Of a stretch of DNA of 64,000 nt, positions 46,587-55,859 are shown one piece after another. Location: the NCBI RefSeq assembly GCF_027941955.1, contig NZ_CP115960.1, forward strand, positions 3,612,501-3,676,500, given 5' to 3'. A model generated the notes under the pieces. It had not been told where the DNA came from and did no database searches. It was given only the letters and a program-made list of their open reading frames with translations. A program made the position numbers and the translations under genes. Source of the stretch: Sphingomonas sp. 7/4-4 (GTDB lineage: Bacteria > Pseudomonadota > Alphaproteobacteria > Sphingomonadales > Sphingomonadaceae). The stretch's first letter is position 1, and the number at the start of each line of letters is the position of its first letter.

Positions 46587-47428
46587 CCAAGCGCCTCATC
46601 GAGCAGCCGCGCGAGCCGGAGGCCGCCCTTGACCAATTGCTGGCGCGCCGGCTCGATCAATTTTTCGATCGTGGCTTCGTCGAGCTTCGCGCGTTCGGGA
46701 ACCGGTCCGCACGGATCGCCATACGCGCTGGCATAAGCGACGTCGCGGGCGACCTGCCAGCTGTCGCGGCTCCAGTCCTCGACGCTGCCGCCGTTCACCG
46801 CCGTGCGCTCATCGGCCGAATAGACTCGCACCAGCGAGGGCGGCGTCGAGATCGCGCGCTCGGCGAGCAGGCCGTCCCAGATGCTGTGCAGGTTGAGCCG
46901 GTCGGTCGAATAGATGCCGTAAGTCGATTTCGCGCGATTGCCGCCGAGGTCGCCGCGATCGCCGGCGTGGAGCGGCTGGTGCAGGTCGCCGACGAAATGG
47001 ACGAGGAACGCCAGCGCCATCACGCGCTCGCGCACCGGCACCTTGCGGTCCTTGAGTAGTTTCACGGCGCGCTCGATTTGCGCGGAGACGCAATTGCCGT
47101 CGGGACAATTGCCCTTGAGCGTGAAGTCCTTGCAGATGTTCACGTTCTGATAGTGCCAGTTATACGCATAGCTGAAGCGCGGCCCGAGATCCTTGATGCA
47201 ATCGGCCCAGATGCTCGCCTGCTCGATCGTCCGTGCCGGGCAGGTCGGCGTCTCAAGCAGCGCCTGGTGCCTGAGCAATGCGCGGATCTCGGCACGCACC
47301 GCCGGGGTCACGTTGCGATAGGCGATCGCGGCGACGGTTTCGTGGCCGTACTCCCAATAAGCGGCGGCGGGCGTGGCGACGGCGCCGAATCCGAGGATCG
47401 CGGCGAGCAGGATCAGGAGCCGCTTCAC
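46583..47428 (-). CDS. S1/P1-type nuclease
   Basis: The 281-residue secreted protein has a signal peptide (MKRLLILLAAILGFGAVATP, then AAA) and a mature N-terminus beginning near Trp in YWEYGHETVAAIAYR, which supplies a zinc ligand in this family. Other ligands are in LAFLVHFVGDLHQPLHAGD, followed by DLGGN and NLHSIWDGLL. S1/P1 enzymes are single-strand nucleases and 3'-nucleotidases. The start overlaps the stop of the peptidase gene upstream by four bases. Confidence 0.9.
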   Translation of the reverse strand: MKRLLILLAAILGFGAVATPAAAYWEYGHETVAAIAYRNVTPAVRAEIRALLRHQALLETPTCPARTIEQASIWADCIKDLGPRFSYAYNWHYQNVNICKDFTLKGNCPDGNCVSAQIERAVKLLKDRKVPVRERVMALAFLVHFVGDLHQPLHAGDRGDLGGNRAKSTYGIYSTDRLNLHSIWDGLLAERAISTPPSLVRVYSADERTAVNGGSVEDWSRDSWQVARDVAYASAYGDPCGPVPERAKLDEATIEKLIEPARQQLVKGGLRLARLLDEALG

Positions 47429-48426
47429 TTGTCGTCACCATAGAATGCGACCAGCCGATCGCCGCTGGAAGAGGCCTTGCCGCGGTACATGCCGGGGGTG
47501 TTGAAGGTCCACGCCATCTCGCCGTTGGGGCCGGTGAGGATCACGCCGCCGGTGCCGCCCAATGCCTTGACCTCGGCCATCACCGTCTCGGCCGCCTGCT
47601 GCAGGCTCTCGCCCTTGAAGCGGACGCGGGCGCAGATTTCGTGCGTGACGCCTTCGCGGATGAAGAACTCGCCCGCGCCGGTCGCCGAGACGGCGCAGGC
47701 GCGGTCGTCGGCATAGGTTCCGGCGCCGATGATCGGAGCGTCGCCGATGCGTCCCCAGCGCTTGCCGGTGAGCCCGCCAGTTGAGGTAGCCGCGGCGACA
47801 TGGCCTTCGCCGTCCATCGCTACCGCACCGACGGTGCCGTATTTCAGATCGACGTCGAACCAGCCGAGCTTGTCGTTCGCCTTCATCTTGTCGAGTTGCT
47901 TGCGCCGTTCGGGCGTCGCGAACCAGCTGTTCTCGACCTGCTCGAGTCCTTGTTCGCGCGCGAACTGATCGGCGCCCGCGCCCGACAGCATGACGTGCGG
48001 GCTCTTCTCCATCACCGCGCGCGCCGCGGCGACGGGGTGGCGCGTGGTGGTGACGCCAGCGACCGAGCCCGCGGAGCGGTTGCGCCCGTCCATGATCGCG
48101 GCGTCGAGTTCGTTGCGTCCGTCCCAGGTGAACACCGCCCCGCGGCCGGCGTTGAAGTGCGGATCGTCTTCGAGCACCTGTACCGCTGCCTGCACCGCGT
48201 CGAGCGAGTTACCTCCGCCCGCGAGCACCTTCGATCCCGCATCGAGCGCGGCATTGAGGCCGGCGGCGATGCCCGCCTCCTGCTCGGGGGTAACCCGACC
48301 CTTCTCGATGATCCCGGCACCGCCGTGGATCACCAATGTCCATTTGGGCTTTTGCGCCGATTGATTTTGGGCTTGGGCAGCCAGCGGCATGAGAAGGGCT
48401 CCGAGCAAGAGAGGCAAGAGGCGCAT
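47425..48426 (-). CDS. Isoaspartyl peptidase/L-asparaginase (Ntn-hydrolase)
   Basis: The 333-residue precursor has a signal peptide (MRLLPLLLGALLMPLAAQAQ) and the plant-type asparaginase fold: WTLVIHGGAGIIEKG, FNAGRGAVFTWDGRNELDAA, and the autocleavage site before Thr in KYGTVGAVAMDGEGHVAAAT. After cleavage, that Thr is the nucleophile. The enzyme removes isoaspartyl residues or asparagine, here probably in the periplasm. It overlaps the nuclease by four bases and the upstream acyltransferase by one, so the three are likely one operon. Confidence 0.92.
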   Translation of the reverse strand: MRLLPLLLGALLMPLAAQAQNQSAQKPKWTLVIHGGAGIIEKGRVTPEQEAGIAAGLNAALDAGSKVLAGGGNSLDAVQAAVQVLEDDPHFNAGRGAVFTWDGRNELDAAIMDGRNRSAGSVAGVTTTRHPVAAARAVMEKSPHVMLSGAGADQFAREQGLEQVENSWFATPERRKQLDKMKANDKLGWFDVDLKYGTVGAVAMDGEGHVAAATSTGGLTGKRWGRIGDAPIIGAGTYADDRACAVSATGAGEFFIREGVTHEICARVRFKGESLQQAAETVMAEVKALGGTGGVILTGPNGEMAWTFNTPGMYRGKASSSGDRLVAFYGDDK

Positions 48427-49607
48427 CACGGCACTCCGGGGATCGATGCCGCCTCCGTAGCAGATCGCGGACGCTGCGCCAGCGGGCGCAACCCGATCAG
48501 CGGGCGCAGCCAGCCGATCTCGCGTCCGCCGAAATAGAACAGCCAGCACCCCGCCACGGTTGCCGCGAGCAACGCGACGAACTCGGTCGCCGGCGGCAAT
48601 GCGAAGCGCAGCAGATACCAGCCGGTGACCACGATGATCGTCTGGTGGATGATATAGAAGGGGAACACCGCCTCGGTGAGCGTGCGCCGCCAAGGGTGGT
48701 CGCGGTTCCAGAAGCGGTCGGCGAGTCCGATCAATGCGACGATCGCGCACCAACCCATCGTCAGCCGCCCCGCCGCGAAAGGCAGGCCGAGCTCGGTATC
48801 GGGCACCACCCCTCCCATCCAAAGCAGCAGGATGCCCGCGACGACGGCATAGCCCAGGATGGCGAGCACGCCCGCGACTTTCCACCAGCGCCGGACCGCC
48901 GCCCAGGTCCGCGGGGCGTCGGCGAGGAAGAAACCGAAGGCGAAGGCGGGGAAGTACATGCGGTGCGCGGTCCAGTCGCCGACCAATGCATGGGTCGGCT
49001 CTGCGCGAGGGCCACTGATTGCCATGTGCACCGCCAGCCAGGCGAGGGGGATGAGCAGCAATCCGGGGCCGCTCAGCAGATCGTCGGCGAAGCGGGCGAA
49101 GCTCGCCCGCGCGGCGCCGGGTGTCAGCGCGAGGATCGCGACGAGCGCGAGTGTATAGACCCACAGATAGACGACGAACCACAGATGCTGCCATGTCGGC
49201 AGCACGATCCCGTCGAGCGTTCCGAAGCGGAAATAATCCCCTGCCCAGAAGTGCCAGAAGCTGCCGGCATAGCCATGCTGCGTGACCAGCTCGATCCAGG
49301 GCTGTGGCGGGATGATCAGCACCGCCGCGAACAGCGTCGGGACGATCAGCCGCGCGGTGCGGTCGCGCAGGAAGCTTCCCATGCCCATGGATTTGCCGAG
49401 CACCGCGGCAGTCGCGAATCCCGATACGGTGAACAGCAACGGCAGTCGCCACGCATTGGTCGCCAGCATCGGCAGCTGTACCCAATGGAGTGGTGCCGCG
49501 GTCTTCACATGCCAGCCCCATGGCACGAAGAACATGCCGATATGATAGAGGATCAGCAGCGCGAACGCCCCGATCCGCAACCAGTCCATTCCGTAATGCC
49601 GTTCCAT
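48426..49607 (-). CDS. Membrane acyltransferase, AcylTransf_3 family
   Basis: The 393-residue integral membrane protein starts MERHYGMDWLRIGAFALLIL, with the conserved R-x-DWLR start and catalytic His region (ILYHIGMFFVPWGW), and has about ten TM segments. It ends REIGWLRPLIGLRPL. Family members transfer acyl groups to sugars, glucans or lipids at the membrane (OpgC, OafA type). It is a paralogue of the gene ending at 50379, and a LytTR regulator lies between them. Confidence 0.85.
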   Translation of the reverse strand: MERHYGMDWLRIGAFALLILYHIGMFFVPWGWHVKTAAPLHWVQLPMLATNAWRLPLLFTVSGFATAAVLGKSMGMGSFLRDRTARLIVPTLFAAVLIIPPQPWIELVTQHGYAGSFWHFWAGDYFRFGTLDGIVLPTWQHLWFVVYLWVYTLALVAILALTPGAARASFARFADDLLSGPGLLLIPLAWLAVHMAISGPRAEPTHALVGDWTAHRMYFPAFAFGFFLADAPRTWAAVRRWWKVAGVLAILGYAVVAGILLLWMGGVVPDTELGLPFAAGRLTMGWCAIVALIGLADRFWNRDHPWRRTLTEAVFPFYIIHQTIIVVTGWYLLRFALPPATEFVALLAATVAGCWLFYFGGREIGWLRPLIGLRPLAQRPRSATEAASIPGVP

Positions 49608-49697
49608 TCCAATGCCTCCCGATAGTCGATGCGCAATCGGCTAGCGGGGCGCGGCACTGCCCGGTATCGAGATGGGAGGAGTCGCGGAAAGGCTGGG

Positions 49698-50528
49698 ATG
49701 GGCGAAATCGGGGCAGGGACGAACGGCGGCGAAGTCGTGACGAGCGGCGAAACGCTTCGCCGGCGCAGGCTGTTGTGGCTCGCTCTGGGGCTGGCCGGGT
49801 TCCTCACGGTCCAGTCGATCGCCAATGTCGAATCGACGCTCGAGGACATGGCCAAGCTCGGCGTGATCGAGAGCCGCGCGCATGTCTGGACATGGCAGCT
49901 GACCAGCCTGGTGGTCTGGCTGGCGCTGATGCCGGTGCTCGGCTGGCTGGTGGCGCGACTGCGTCCGCCGCGCTTCTCCTTGCCGGTGGCGGTGCTGCTG
50001 CATGCGCTCGCAACGGTTCCCGTGTCGCTCGTGCATGTCCTTGCGATGGTCGTCCTGCGCATGGTCGTCTATGCCGCGGGCGGCGAGCGCTACGACCTGG
50101 GATCGTGGCCGATGACGTTGCTCTACGAATATCGCAAGGATGCCGCGACCTATCTGCTGGCGGCCCTGTTCCTCGCTTATGCACAGTGGCTGCTCGCACG
50201 GCCGACCCCGACGGCCTCGGCGGAGAGCGATGTGCTGCTCGTCGCCGACGGCAGCGTCACCCACCGCGTTCCTGTCGCCGCGATCGAATCGGCTTCGGCG
50301 GCGGGCAATTATGTCGAGATCGTCTGGAGCGGGCGGACATTGCTCCACCGTTCGACGCTGGCGGCGCTGGCCGAGCGGCTAGGCCCGGGCTTCGTGCGCA
50401 TTCATCGCGGGCGGATCGTCCGTCGCGCCGCGGTGCGCAGCGTCGAGACCGACAAGAGCGGCGATTTCACCGTCACGCTCGAAAGCGGCGCCACGCTGCG
50501 CGGCAGCCGGCGCTATCGCGGGCTTTGA
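49698..50528 (+). CDS. Membrane-bound LytTR family transcriptional regulator
   Basis: The 276-residue protein has four hydrophobic segments in the N-terminal half (near 27-40, 65-87, 96-120 and 140-155), then a C-terminal LytTR DNA-binding domain: HRVPVAAIESASAAGNYVEI, then LHRSTLAALAERLGPGFVRI, HRGRIVRRAAVRSVE and the last strand GATLRGSRRYRGL. I chose the ATG at 49698 over a frame start at 49629. It sits between two paralogous acyltransferase genes and diverges from one of them, so it is a likely regulator of one or both. Confidence 0.85.
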   Translation: MGEIGAGTNGGEVVTSGETLRRRRLLWLALGLAGFLTVQSIANVESTLEDMAKLGVIESRAHVWTWQLTSLVVWLALMPVLGWLVARLRPPRFSLPVAVLLHALATVPVSLVHVLAMVVLRMVVYAAGGERYDLGSWPMTLLYEYRKDAATYLLAALFLAYAQWLLARPTPTASAESDVLLVADGSVTHRVPVAAIESASAAGNYVEIVWSGRTLLHRSTLAALAERLGPGFVRIHRGRIVRRAAVRSVETDKSGDFTVTLESGATLRGSRRYRGL

Positions 50529-51701
50529 GGCGAGGCCGATGAGCGGACGTAGCCAGCCGATCCGGCGGCCGATCCTATAGACGATGCAACAGATCGCTGC
50601 CGTGCCGGCGAGCAACAGCGCGAATTCGGCAAAGGGGTTCAGGTCCAGCGGCAGGCTGTACCAGGCGAGCACCACGATCGCCGGATGATGGACGATGTAG
50701 AAGGGGAAGACCGCCTCGGCGAGCGGCTTGCGCCACGCATGGTCGCGGTTCCACCAGCGCTCCGCGACATGGAACAAGGCGATGACCATGCTCCACGCCA
50801 TCGCCACACGCGCGGCGCGATCGAGGGCCATCCATCCGTGCGGCGGGATCGCGGTCCCCGGCCAGGCGAGCTCGATCGCCACGATCGCCGCGCCGGCGAC
50901 CGCCGCGATCATAATCGCGACTTTCCACAGCCGGGCGATCGCCAGCCAGACCTGCGGGGCTCCCGCTAGTGCGAAGCCGAACAGGAACATCGGCACATAT
51001 TGACTGTGGCCGCTCCAGTCGCTGACCAGCCCCTGGCGCTCCGACACCACGAACAGCAGCCCTAGCCGCACCGTCACCAGCGCCGCGAGCGGCACCCAGA
51101 GCAGCCGCGACCCTTGCGCGAGCCAATCGGCGGCGCGCGTCAGCCAGGCAGTCACCGCGTCGCCGCGCCAGCCGATCAGGCCCGCCAGCAGCAGCGAATA
51201 GGTGGCGAGATAGGCGACGAACCACAGATGCTCCCAGCTCGGGAACTCGCGCCCGTAGAAATCGCCCGCGCGCCAATAATCCACGGCCCAGAAACGCAGA
51301 TAGCCATAGGGGTAGCCGGTCTCCATCACGCGCACCCACATCTCGACGGGTACGATCGCGACCATGCCGAAAGCGAGCGGCACGAGCAGTCGCAGGGCGC
51401 GCGAACGGGCGAAGGGCAGGGCGCCGCCCGAACGATCGAACAGCTTGCGCGAGGCGTAACCCGATACCGCGAACAGCAAGGGCAATCGCCACGGCGTCAG
51501 CAGCGCCATCGGCGCGATCAGCGCGGGATAGGAATGACTCGTCTTGATCACCCACGCCCAGGGCGCGAACACCATTGCGACGTGATAGACGATCAGCAGC
51601 GCGAACGCGGCGATACGCAGCCAGTCCATGCCATAATGGCGCTGGCTCGTTGAAATGCCGATAGTTGCGCGCGGCGCCGTCAAAGCCTTGTCCTTCGCCA
51701 C
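50379..51701 (-). CDS. Membrane acyltransferase, AcylTransf_3 family (paralogue; 3' end uncertain)
   Basis: The product begins with about 20 variable residues and then RHYGMDWLRIAAFALLIV, matching the paralogue at 48426-49607, with the same YHVAMVFAPWAW and EAVFPFYIVHHPAIVVLAWY features and about ten TM segments. The start is set at GTG 51701, five bases after AAAGG. At the 3' end the frame reads IGWLRPLIGL and then continues about 50 residues antisense to the LytTR gene. A single-base insertion near 50530 would instead end it at 50513, so the tail is doubtful. Confidence 0.8.
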   Translation of the reverse strand: MAKDKALTAPRATIGISTSQRHYGMDWLRIAAFALLIVYHVAMVFAPWAWVIKTSHSYPALIAPMALLTPWRLPLLFAVSGYASRKLFDRSGGALPFARSRALRLLVPLAFGMVAIVPVEMWVRVMETGYPYGYLRFWAVDYWRAGDFYGREFPSWEHLWFVAYLATYSLLLAGLIGWRGDAVTAWLTRAADWLAQGSRLLWVPLAALVTVRLGLLFVVSERQGLVSDWSGHSQYVPMFLFGFALAGAPQVWLAIARLWKVAIMIAAVAGAAIVAIELAWPGTAIPPHGWMALDRAARVAMAWSMVIALFHVAERWWNRDHAWRKPLAEAVFPFYIVHHPAIVVLAWYSLPLDLNPFAEFALLLAGTAAICCIVYRIGRRIGWLRPLIGLASKPAIAPAAAQRGAAFERDGEIAALVGLDAAHRGATDDPPAMNAHEARA

Positions 51702-51772
51702 TCGCGCCTTTCGCGGCGGGGCGCTGAGGTCTATATGCGGCGCGAGTAAGCAAAGCGTTAGCAAGGAAGTCC

Positions 51773-52897
51773 ATGTCCCTCCGCCCGTGGCGCGATATCG
51801 TGCGTCGACAAAGCCGCCAGATCATGGTGGGCAACGTCCCCGTGGGCGGCGACGCGCCGGTGACGGTGCAGACGATGACCAACACCGCGACGAGCGATCC
51901 CAAGGCGACGATCGACCAGATCCGCCGCTGCGAGGATGCGGGCGTCGACATCATTCGCGTCTCGTGCCCCGATGTGGAGAGCACTGCGGCACTCAAGCAG
52001 ATCGTCCGCGCCGCGCGCGTGCCGATCGTCGCCGACATCCATTTCCACTATAAGCGTGCGCTCGAAGCCGCCGATGCGGGCGCGGCGTGCCTGCGGATCA
52101 ACCCGGGCAATATCGGCAGCGCTGAACGCGTCAACGAAGTGGTCAATGCCGCCAAGGCGAACGGCTGTGCGATCCGGATCGGCGTCAATGGGGGCAGCCT
52201 GGAGAAGGACCTGCTCGAAAAATATGGCGAGCCGTGCCCCGAGGCTTTGGTCGAGAGCGCGCTCGATCACATCAAGCTGTTGCAGGACCGCGACTTCCAC
52301 GAATTCAAGGTCGCGGTGAAGGCGAGCGACCTGTTCCTCGCGGTCGCCGCCTATCAGCAGCTCGCCGACCAGGTCGATTGCCCGCTCCATCTCGGCATCA
52401 CCGAGGCGGGCGGGTTCGTCGGCGGCACGGTCAAGTCCTCGATCGGAATCGGCAGCCTGCTCTGGTATGGGATCGGCGATACGATCCGCGTCTCCTTGTC
52501 GGCCGAGCCGGAGGAAGAGGTCCGTGTCGGTTTCGAAATCCTCAAAGCCCTCGGCATCCGCAACCGCGGCGTGCGCGTCGTGAGCTGCCCAAGCTGCGCG
52601 CGGCAGGGCTTCGACGTGATCCGCACCGTCCAGGCATTAGAGGAACGGCTCCAGCACATCCGTACACCGATGTCGCTCTCGGTGCTCGGCTGCGTCGTCA
52701 ACGGCCCCGGCGAGGCGCGCGAGACCGATATCGGCATCACCGGCGGCGGCAACGGCAAGCACATGGTCTATCTGTCGGGCGTGACCGACCACCATGTCCA
52801 GGACGCCGACATGATTTCGCACATCGTCCAGCTCGTCGAGGCCAAGGCGGCCGAGATCGAGGCGGCGGAGAGCGCCGCCTCGCAGGCCGCGGAATAG
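51773..52897 (+). CDS. ispG: 4-hydroxy-3-methylbut-2-en-1-yl diphosphate synthase
   Basis: The 374-residue iron-sulfur enzyme of the MEP isoprenoid pathway reduces the cyclic diphosphate MEcPP. Motifs include [52 protein letters not shown] and RINPGNIGS. The three cluster Cys residues are visible in [14 protein letters not shown] and [17 protein letters not shown]. The start ATG at 51773 is well placed and divergent from an acyltransferase gene. Confidence 0.95.
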   Translation: MSLRPWRDIVRRQSRQIMVGNVPVGGDAPVTVQTMTNTATSDPKATIDQIRRCEDAGVDIIRVSCPDVESTAALKQIVRAARVPIVADIHFHYKRALEAADAGAACLRINPGNIGSAERVNEVVNAAKANGCAIRIGVNGGSLEKDLLEKYGEPCPEALVESALDHIKLLQDRDFHEFKVAVKASDLFLAVAAYQQLADQVDCPLHLGITEAGGFVGGTVKSSIGIGSLLWYGIGDTIRVSLSAEPEEEVRVGFEILKALGIRNRGVRVVSCPSCARQGFDVIRTVQALEERLQHIRTPMSLSVLGCVVNGPGEARETDIGITGGGNGKHMVYLSGVTDHHVQDADMISHIVQLVEAKAAEIEAAESAASQAAE

Positions 52898-52941
52898 ACG
52901 TTAGGCGCTCGGTAAGACGCGCAGGCTAGTCTGCGCCGGAC

Positions 52942-53424
52942 ATGCGCTGGGGATTCCTCTCGGTAATAGCGATCGGTATCGTCATCGGCGTGATGGCGCC
53001 GGTGAAGCGTGCGCCGGCTCCGGTGGCTGCCGCGGCGGCTGCGTCGGAGCCCGCCGACGTGCCGGTGGAGACTGTGATCCGGCCGGACAATCGGGGGCAT
53101 TTCTTCGCCTTTGCCGAGGTCGACGGCGAGATGACCAAGTTCCTCGTCGACACTGGCGCCGACATGGTGGCGCTCACGCTCGACGATGCACGTCGCGCCA
53201 GAGTGAAGTTCGATCCCGACCAGTTCGAAGTGGTGGCACGCGGCGCCGCGGGCGACGTGATGGGCCAGCGGGTGATGATCGACGACATCGTCCTCGACGG
53301 GAAACGGGTGCGCGACGTGCACGCGGCGGTGATCGAGGATCTCGACGTGTCGCTGCTCGGCCAATCCTATCTGCGAAAGCTGCGTTCGGTGCACCTGACC
53401 GGCGACGAGATGCGGCTCCGCTGA
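52942..53424 (+). CDS. Retropepsin-like aspartic protease (clan AA)
   Basis: The 160-residue protein has an N-terminal TM (LSVIAIGIVIGVMAPVK) and a single retropepsin-like domain with the active-site motif FLVDTGADMVALT near residue 72 and VSLLGQSYLRKL near the end. This matches the TIGR02281-type membrane-anchored proteases found in alphaproteobacteria. It probably works as a dimer in the periplasm; substrates are unknown. It is followed by a DMT transporter 10 bases later. Confidence 0.82.
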   Translation: MRWGFLSVIAIGIVIGVMAPVKRAPAPVAAAAAASEPADVPVETVIRPDNRGHFFAFAEVDGEMTKFLVDTGADMVALTLDDARRARVKFDPDQFEVVARGAAGDVMGQRVMIDDIVLDGKRVRDVHAAVIEDLDVSLLGQSYLRKLRSVHLTGDEMRLR

Positions 53425-53434
53425 CAGGCGGCAG

Positions 53435-54370
53435 GTGACGCGGCCGCATGCGCCCGCTATTGCCCGCAGCATGCGGGTCCCTGCCACTGTTGCTCTGGGT
53501 GCGGCGTCCGCCGGAATCGCGCTCTATTCGATCATGGACGCGGTGATGAAGGCAGTGTCGATCGAGATCGGCGCGTACAACACCCTGGTCTGGCGGCTCG
53601 GCGTCGCGGTGCTGCTGACCGGCGCGGCCTATGCCTTCACGCGGCCCACCTTGCCGAAGCGCAGCACGATGAAGGTGCATTTCGGCCGCAGCGTCCTCGT
53701 CGCGGTGATGGCGATCTCCTTCTTCTGGGGCATCGTCCGCGTGCCGCTGGCCGAGGCGATCGCTTTGTCGTTCATCGCCCCGCTGATCGCGCTGGGGCTC
53801 GCGGCGGTCTTCCTCAAGGAGCAGATCGGGGCGCAATCGGTGTGGGGATCGCTGCTCGGGCTCGCCGGCGTGGCGGTCGTCGTCGCCGGGCGCGTGGGCG
53901 GCACGCACAGCCGCGAGACCGTGATCGGCATGATCGCCGTGCTCTTCTCGGCGGTGGTCTATGCGATGAACCTCGTCGTCGCGCGGCACCAGGCACAGCT
54001 CGCAAAGCCGCTCGAAATCGCTTTCTTCCAGAATTTGTTCGCGCTCGGGCTGCTCGCGCTGGCGGCGCCGTGGTGGCTCGCCGTGCCGGCGGCGCAGCAT
54101 TGGCCCGGGATCGTCACGGCGGCCCTGCTCGCGATCGTCTCGCTGCTGCTGCTTTCCTGGGCCTATGCCCGCGCCGAAGCGCAGGTCTTGCTTCCGGTCG
54201 AATATACCGCCTTCATCTGGGCGTCGCTGATGGGCTGGTGGATGTTCGGCGAGAAGGTGACCGTCGCCACTTTGGCGGGCACCGTTTTGATCGTCGCGGG
54301 TTGTCTGCTCGCGGCACGAAAGCAAGGCGGCCGCGGTGCCGCTCCCGAAGCAGAGGCTGTACTCCCATGA
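53435..54370 (+). CDS. DMT superfamily (EamA) transporter
   Basis: The 311-residue product has about ten TM segments in two EamA repeats, with AISFFWGIVRVPLAEAIALS and LLLSWAYARAEAQVLLPVEY in corresponding positions. EamA proteins export small metabolites such as amino acids. The start may be GTG at 53435 or ATG at 53471 (MRVPATVAL); the shorter one begins closer to the first TM. The stop overlaps the next gene by four bases. Confidence 0.85.
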   Translation: MTRPHAPAIARSMRVPATVALGAASAGIALYSIMDAVMKAVSIEIGAYNTLVWRLGVAVLLTGAAYAFTRPTLPKRSTMKVHFGRSVLVAVMAISFFWGIVRVPLAEAIALSFIAPLIALGLAAVFLKEQIGAQSVWGSLLGLAGVAVVVAGRVGGTHSRETVIGMIAVLFSAVVYAMNLVVARHQAQLAKPLEIAFFQNLFALGLLALAAPWWLAVPAAQHWPGIVTAALLAIVSLLLLSWAYARAEAQVLLPVEYTAFIWASLMGWWMFGEKVTVATLAGTVLIVAGCLLAARKQGGRGAAPEAEAVLP

Positions 54371-54843
54371 TTCATATCCGTCCCGCCACGCCTGCCGACG
54401 TGCCGCTGATCCTGGGCCTGGTGCGCGAACTCGCCGAGTTCGAGCGCGAGCCCGAGGCGGTGGTGGCGACCGAGGAACTGCTGGCGGCGGCATTGTTCGG
54501 TGAGCGCCCGGCGGCCGAGGCCGTGATCGCCGAAATGGACGGCACGCCGATGGGTTTCGCCTTGTTTTTCCAGAATTTCTCGACCTGGACCGGACGGCCG
54601 GGCATCTATCTCGAAGATCTGTACGTCACGCCGGCGGCGCGCGGGGCGGGCGTGGGGACCGCATTGCTGCGACATCTCGCCGGCATCGCGCTCGACCGCG
54701 GTTGCGGCCGGTTCGAATGGGCGGTGCTCGACTGGAACGAACCGGCAATCAACTTCTATCGCGCCATGGGCGCGGTCGGCATGGACGAATGGCGCGTCCA
54801 GCGCGTTGCGGGCGATGCGCTGGTGAAACTCGCAGGGAGATAG
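54367..54843 (+). CDS. GNAT family N-acetyltransferase
   Basis: The 158-residue protein shows the complete GNAT fold: MIHIRPATPADVPLILGLVR, FFQNFSTWTGRPGIYLEDLY and the acetyl-CoA loop VTPAARGAGVGTALLRHLAG, then WAVLDWNEPAINFYRAMGAV. This arrangement is typical of the diamine/thialysine acetyltransferase group. The ATG at 54367 overlaps the transporter stop. It starts a run of small genes (SMR exporter, TfoX-like). Confidence 0.9.
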   Translation: MIHIRPATPADVPLILGLVRELAEFEREPEAVVATEELLAAALFGERPAAEAVIAEMDGTPMGFALFFQNFSTWTGRPGIYLEDLYVTPAARGAGVGTALLRHLAGIALDRGCGRFEWAVLDWNEPAINFYRAMGAVGMDEWRVQRVAGDALVKLAGR

Positions 54844-54846
54844 AAG

Positions 54847-55164
54847 ATGGCGTGGATCTGGCTCATCCTCGCTGGTTGCTTCGAGATCGGCTTCACCACT
54901 TGCCTTCGCTATGCCGATGGCTTCCGCAACATTCCCTGGACGCTCGGCTTCCTCGTTTCGGCGACGCTGTCGATGGTGCTGCTCGAGACGGCAGCGCGCA
55001 CCATCCCGATGGGGACCGCTTACGCGGTGTGGACGGGTATCGGCGCGGTCGGCGCGGTGGTGGTCGGCATGCTGTGGTTCGGCGAGCCGGCCACCGTCCT
55101 GCGCTCGCTGCTGATCCTCGGCGTGGTGGCCTGCATCGCCGGGCTCAAGCTGACGGCGCAATAA
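54847..55164 (+). CDS. sugE: SMR family exporter, SugE/Gdx-like
   Basis: The 105-residue four-TM protein has the proton/substrate Glu in AGCFEIGFTTCLRYADGF and the subfamily signature GTAYAVWTGIGAVGAVVVG, shared with SugE/Gdx proteins that export guanidinium. The rest matches SMR length. I see no guanidine riboswitch upstream, since the gene follows the acetyltransferase by three bases. The stop overlaps the next gene by one base. Confidence 0.88.
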   Translation: MAWIWLILAGCFEIGFTTCLRYADGFRNIPWTLGFLVSATLSMVLLETAARTIPMGTAYAVWTGIGAVGAVVVGMLWFGEPATVLRSLLILGVVACIAGLKLTAQ

Positions 55165-55538
55165 TGGCGGTCGATGAGGACCTTGTCGCCTGGATCACCG
55201 AGGCGCTCGAACCAGTCGGCACCGTGACGATGCGCCGGATGATGGGCGGCGCGACGCTCTATCTCGCCGGCGCGCCGTTCGCGATCGTCACTTCGGACGG
55301 CGTGCTGCGGTTCAAGGCCGATGCCGAGAGCGACGCATTGTGGGACGCCGCAGGCTGCGAGCGCTTCAGCTACGAATTCCCGAACGGCCGGATCGGCACC
55401 ATGAATTATCGCCGCGCGCCGGACGACGTGTACGACGATGCCGACGCGATGCGCGAATGGGCGGCGCTGGGGATCGCTGCCGGGCAGCGCGCGCCGAAGA
55501 AGAAGCCGAAGAAGGGCCAGGACAGCCTCGGGTCCTAA
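55164..55538 (+). CDS. TfoX N-terminal domain protein
   Basis: The 124-residue protein has the TfoX-N pattern: PVGTVTMRRMMGGATLYLAG, then FAIVTSDGVLRFKADAESD and CERFSYEFPNGRIGTMNYRR. The C-terminus has a Lys-rich tail (QRAPKKKPKKGQDSL). TfoX-N domains occur in competence regulators, but single-domain members have no proven role. The ATG at 55164 shares one base with the sugE stop. The operon ends here. Confidence 0.85.
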   Translation: MAVDEDLVAWITEALEPVGTVTMRRMMGGATLYLAGAPFAIVTSDGVLRFKADAESDALWDAAGCERFSYEFPNGRIGTMNYRRAPDDVYDDADAMREWAALGIAAGQRAPKKKPKKGQDSLGS

Positions 55539-55859
55539 ATTGACTCTTTTGGCCGAAACGGCGCGCATCACGTAATATTCTTTCGCGAAGCGGAGCGGGG
55601 TTGCGGACCTGTCAAAGAGCGGCGGGACTTCTTCCCGACGGCGCGAGCGAAGCAGGTGAAATCCTACATTGCAAGGTGGGATGCGCTCCCTCCCTGCAAG
55701 GGAGGGGCTGGGGGTGGGTGCGAGCGCAGCGAGCCCTGCGATGCGCATGGAAGAAAGAAAAGACCGGGCATCGAGCCCGCTCTTTTCTACCCACCCCCGA
55801 CCCCTCCCTTGCAGGGAGGGGAGGTCCGAATGGAATAGCGGCCCCGTCGCCTATCAGCC
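55539..55859. repeat. Intergenic region with a long inverted repeat
   Basis: The repeat spans about 55686-55823: CTCCCTCCCTGCAAGGGAGG at the left and CCTCCCTTGCAGGGAGGGGA at the right are complementary, and the inner GGGGGTGGGT/ACCCACCCCC blocks also pair. It lies between the end of the TfoX-like gene and the end of the converging DUF1345 gene and can fold on either strand. The remaining 150 bases upstream show no gene or motif I can support. Confidence 0.65.
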
